A DNA stretch of 9,622 bases, from positions 1 to 9,622 of the forward strand of contig PNNU01000100.1 in assembly GCA_013824385.1 (NCBI GenBank). Direction: 5' to 3'. This DNA is from Anaerolinea sp. (GTDB taxonomy: Bacteria > Chloroflexota > Anaerolineae > Anaerolineales > Anaerolineaceae). Below are positions 7,970 to 9,622 of the stretch, in pieces; within the stretch, counting starts at the first letter, position 1, and every line of letters begins with the position of its first letter. Both the position numbers and the translations under genes were made by a program. The notes beneath the pieces were generated by a model that saw only the letters and a program-made list of their open reading frames with translations, was not told the DNA's origin and made no database searches.

Positions 7970-7973
7970 GGAG
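7970..7973 (+). promoter_or_regulatory. Shine-Dalgarno sequence that decides the start of the accessory protein
   Basis: GGAG lies 6 nt upstream of ATG 7980. The only earlier in-frame ATG, at 7968, overlaps this motif and has no ribosome binding site of its own in the preceding AT-rich bases, so translation most likely starts at 7980. Confidence 0.65.
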
Positions 7974-7979
7974 AAGACT

Positions 7980-8549
7980 ATGTTCAAAAATAAACCTTTA
8001 ACTCTCGTAATTGCATCCGGTTTGCTGATCGTGCTCGTCGTAGTCACCCTCGTCTTCCAATTGGCCGGTGGGGCAGTGATCGGCAACAGAAATGGTGGAA
8101 ACTTCCAACCCGGTCAAATGCCGGATGGCGCCGCCTTGCCGGACGGTGCGACCCGACCTGATGGAGCTCAGCTGCCTTCTGGAGGTAGTCAAGATTTTCT
8201 ACCGCCTTCTGGAATGGACGGTGGCAATACCGGTACCAGACCCAACTTCAGCGGCAACAACACCAGCATGAAGTTGATGCAGCTGCTGAGTGGGGTTCAG
8301 ACCGGAGTGGCCATTCTAATCGCTCTCCTTGGCATCCTCTCTGTTGTTGGAATCATGTTGTCCAGGGATTGGGGCCGCAAGTGGGCGATTGTCACCGGCA
8401 TTCTTGTGCTGCTGGCACTCATCCCAAGCCTCTTCCAGATGCGTTTTGATTCAAGCATCATCATTACTCTGGTTAAGTTTGTGCTTGCCGCAGCCGTTTT
8501 GGTCCTTTGCTTTTTACCCAAATCCAAACAGGCTCCTGTCGAAGCCTGA
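7980..8549 (+). CDS. Accessory four-helix membrane protein with Pro-Asp-Gly-Ala repeat segment, function unknown
   Basis: This encodes 189 residues from ATG 7980 (193 from the less likely ATG 7968). A first hydrophobic helix at about 8-30 could be a membrane anchor or uncleaved signal. A flexible stretch of about 70 residues (36-104) follows, rich in Gly, Pro, Asp and Asn, with four hexapeptide units at 47-70: MPDGAA, LPDGAT, RPDGAQ, LPSGGS. Three more helices lie at about 105-127, 134-154 and 159-179, and the C-terminus is basic and short. With four helices the loop would face outside, as would the adaptors. The gene starts 19 bp after the permease stop, and a stem-loop follows its own stop, so it closes the transporter operon. 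I do not recognise a family. The position suggests a transporter partner or stabiliser, but that is inference. Confidence 0.75.
   Translation: MFKNKPLTLVIASGLLIVLVVVTLVFQLAGGAVIGNRNGGNFQPGQMPDGAALPDGATRPDGAQLPSGGSQDFLPPSGMDGGNTGTRPNFSGNNTSMKLMQLLSGVQTGVAILIALLGILSVVGIMLSRDWGRKWAIVTGILVLLALIPSLFQMRFDSSIIITLVKFVLAAAVLVLCFLPKSKQAPVEA
8118..8189 (+). repeat. Degenerate 18-bp in-frame tandem repeat, four units
   Basis: Four consecutive 18-bp units (8118-8135, 8136-8153, 8154-8171, 8172-8189) each encode a hexapeptide of the form x-Pro-Asp/Ser-Gly-Ala/Gly-x. The peptide is better conserved than the DNA because synonymous codons differ between units (CCG GAT GGC, CCG GAC GGT, CCT GAT GGA). This suggests an old repeat kept by selection on the protein, not a recent slippage event. 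Confidence 0.6.
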
Positions 8550-8558
8550 GTTGCTATC

Positions 8559-8595
8559 TCCTGGGGCTGACTTTCCCTATATGTCAGCCTCAGGA
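8559..8595 (+). terminator. Stem-loop between transporter operon and two-component genes, possible terminator
   Basis: TCCTGGGGCTGAC (8559-8571) pairs with GTCAGCCTCAGGA (8583-8595) over 13 positions, with one G-T wobble and an 11-nt loop. It begins 10 bp after the accessory protein's stop codon. The downstream bases are T-rich but broken (TCGTTTCATTCC, later CCATTTTTATG), so it is an imperfect rho-independent terminator. It may be leaky or act as an RNA-processing or stabilising hairpin that sets the level of the downstream regulator genes. Confidence 0.55.
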
Positions 8596-8636
8596 TCGTT
8601 TCATTCCCTCCATTTTTATGTCATAATCAGGTAAAC

Positions 8637-9317
8637 ATGTTAAAGAAAATACTGATAATCGATGATGAACCAAAGATAGTCGAAATCTGCCAGGATTACC
8701 TAAAGGCATCCGGGTTTGATGTCGTGAGTGCATTGGACGGTCCTACCGGGATTGAGAGAATGCAGCGCGAGAAACCCGATCTGATCATCCTTGATCTTAT
8801 GCTGCCCGGCATCGACGGCCTCGATGTCTGCCGGCAGATCCGCAAAGAGAGCAAGACCCCCATCATCATGCTCACTGCACGTGTCGAAGAATCAGACAAG
8901 CTCATCGGTCTTGAACTGGGCGCGGATGATTACATCACTAAACCTTTCAGCCCGCGTGAAATGGTCGCCCGCGTGCGTACGGTGCTGCGGCGCGTGCAAG
9001 GAGATTCCACCGCCGAAGTGATCCGTGCCGGGGGTATCACCATGGACCGCAATCGTTTCATGGTCTCGATTGAAAATCGCGAGATCACCCTCACCCCTAC
9101 TGAATTTGAAATTTTAGCCACTCTGGCCAGTCAGCCCGGACGCATTTTTTCGCGCTCCCAACTGCTGATTTCCGTCCGCGGAGTGGCTTTTGAAAGTTAT
9201 GAACGCGCCATCGATTCACACATGCGAAATTTAAGAAAGAAACTCGACCCCACCGGGGCGGAACGTGATCTGATCACCACAGTCCACGGGGTTGGCTATA
9301 AATTTAGCGGATTATAG
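8637..9317 (+). CDS. OmpR/PhoB-family response regulator
   Basis: This is a 226-residue two-domain DNA-binding response regulator. The receiver domain (about 4-118) has the acidic pair Asp9/Asp10, phospho-acceptor Asp53 in LILDLMLPG, Thr80 in IIMLTAR and Lys102 in YITKPF, all at the expected places. The C-terminal winged-helix domain (about 128-224) shows LTPTEFEIL, GRIFSRSQLL, the recognition-helix region YERAIDSHMRNLRKKL, and the closing TTVHGVGYKF. Length and layout are normal for the family. An AGG lies 6 nt upstream of the start. It follows the transporter operon across a hairpin and directly precedes the histidine kinase gene. The natural inference is that it controls the transporter cluster, possibly through the 11-bp direct repeats upstream of 2958. 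A CATAAT at 8622-8627 is too close to the start to be a convincing promoter. Confidence 0.95.
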   Translation: MLKKILIIDDEPKIVEICQDYLKASGFDVVSALDGPTGIERMQREKPDLIILDLMLPGIDGLDVCRQIRKESKTPIIMLTARVEESDKLIGLELGADDYITKPFSPREMVARVRTVLRRVQGDSTAEVIRAGGITMDRNRFMVSIENREITLTPTEFEILATLASQPGRIFSRSQLLISVRGVAFESYERAIDSHMRNLRKKLDPTGAERDLITTVHGVGYKFSGL

Positions 9318-9323
9318 GTAAGA

Positions 9324-9622
9324 ATGAATCCTCCCTCTAACAATTCAATCAAAACCATTCAACGCCGCCTGGTCTGGACTTTAATTAAGGTGTTTCTGAT
9401 CGTCACCTCATTATTGATTGTGGTGCTTCTGGGATCCACCCTTTATGAGATCAGTTCCAACACAGGGCGCAACCCCTATTACAAATCTCCAAGTGCCACC
9501 ATTCTTGAAGCCTATTATCTGGGTCGTGGAAGTTGGGGAGGATTGGATCAGGTATTCGTTTCAAACACGGATGCACAATCCGGGTTTACTGACCAGGAGT
9601 GGCACAGATCCATTTTGTTGGA
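9324..9622 (+). CDS. Partial sensor histidine kinase (N-terminus only)
   Basis: The frame is open from ATG 9324 to the window end, giving 99 complete codons with no stop. It begins 6 bp after the response regulator stop, with AGG 5 nt before the start, so the two genes are probably translated together. The product starts with a polar basic segment (MNPPSNNSIKTIQRRL), then one clear transmembrane helix at about residues 17-40, then a soluble stretch (YEISSNTGRNPYY onward) that would be the extracytoplasmic sensor. No kinase domain is visible because the gene is cut. Identification as a histidine kinase rests on this topology and on its position right after an OmpR-family regulator. Confidence 0.75.
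   Translation, partial: MNPPSNNSIKTIQRRLVWTLIKVFLIVTSLLIVVLLGSTLYEISSNTGRNPYYKSPSATILEAYYLGRGSWGGLDQVFVSNTDAQSGFTDQEWHRSILL

Noticed and set aside
8118..8189. Possible CRISPR or intergenic tandem repeat
   Set aside because: The 18-bp units are in frame, degenerate at synonymous sites and lie within a coding sequence with no spacers.

Overview
The window looks like a piece of a bacterial chromosome, most plausibly from the phylum Chloroflexota (Anaerolineae-like). That placement is inference. It rests on the 7TM sensor-type N-terminus at the left edge, the pair of lipoprotein adaptors coupled to a MacB-type transporter, and the general protein flavour. No rRNA, tRNA or marker gene is present to prove it. 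Base composition is moderate. The leftmost 1.4 kb is visibly more AT-rich than the transporter and regulator genes.

Left block, minus strand (1-2837). Read in transcription order, this is a stand-alone MOCOS/NifS-like PLP enzyme (1395-2837), then a 190-residue four-helix membrane protein of unknown function (812-1384), then, after a 94-bp gap, the start of a multi-pass membrane sensor-type protein that leaves the window at base 1.

A divergent intergenic region (2838-2957) separates this block from the right block. It holds two 11-bp direct repeats, one helical turn apart, that look like a response-regulator operator.

Right block, plus strand (2958-9622). Two tandem, clearly duplicated lipoprotein membrane-fusion/adaptor proteins (2958-4385 and 4488-5948) are followed by a MacB/LolD-type ABC ATPase (5973-6734), a MacB/FtsX-type permease overlapping it by 4 bp (6731-7960), and a small four-helix membrane protein with a repetitive Pro-Asp-Gly-Ala segment (7980-8549). 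A stem-loop (8559-8595) separates these from an OmpR-family response regulator (8637-9317) and the N-terminus of its presumed partner histidine kinase (9324 to the window end).

Taken together, the right block reads as a tripartite MacAB-like export or envelope-stress system with two different adaptors, an unusual accessory membrane protein and a dedicated two-component system. The substrate cannot be told from sequence. No TolC-like outer-membrane partner is in the window. No mobile element, CRISPR array, tRNA or rRNA was seen.
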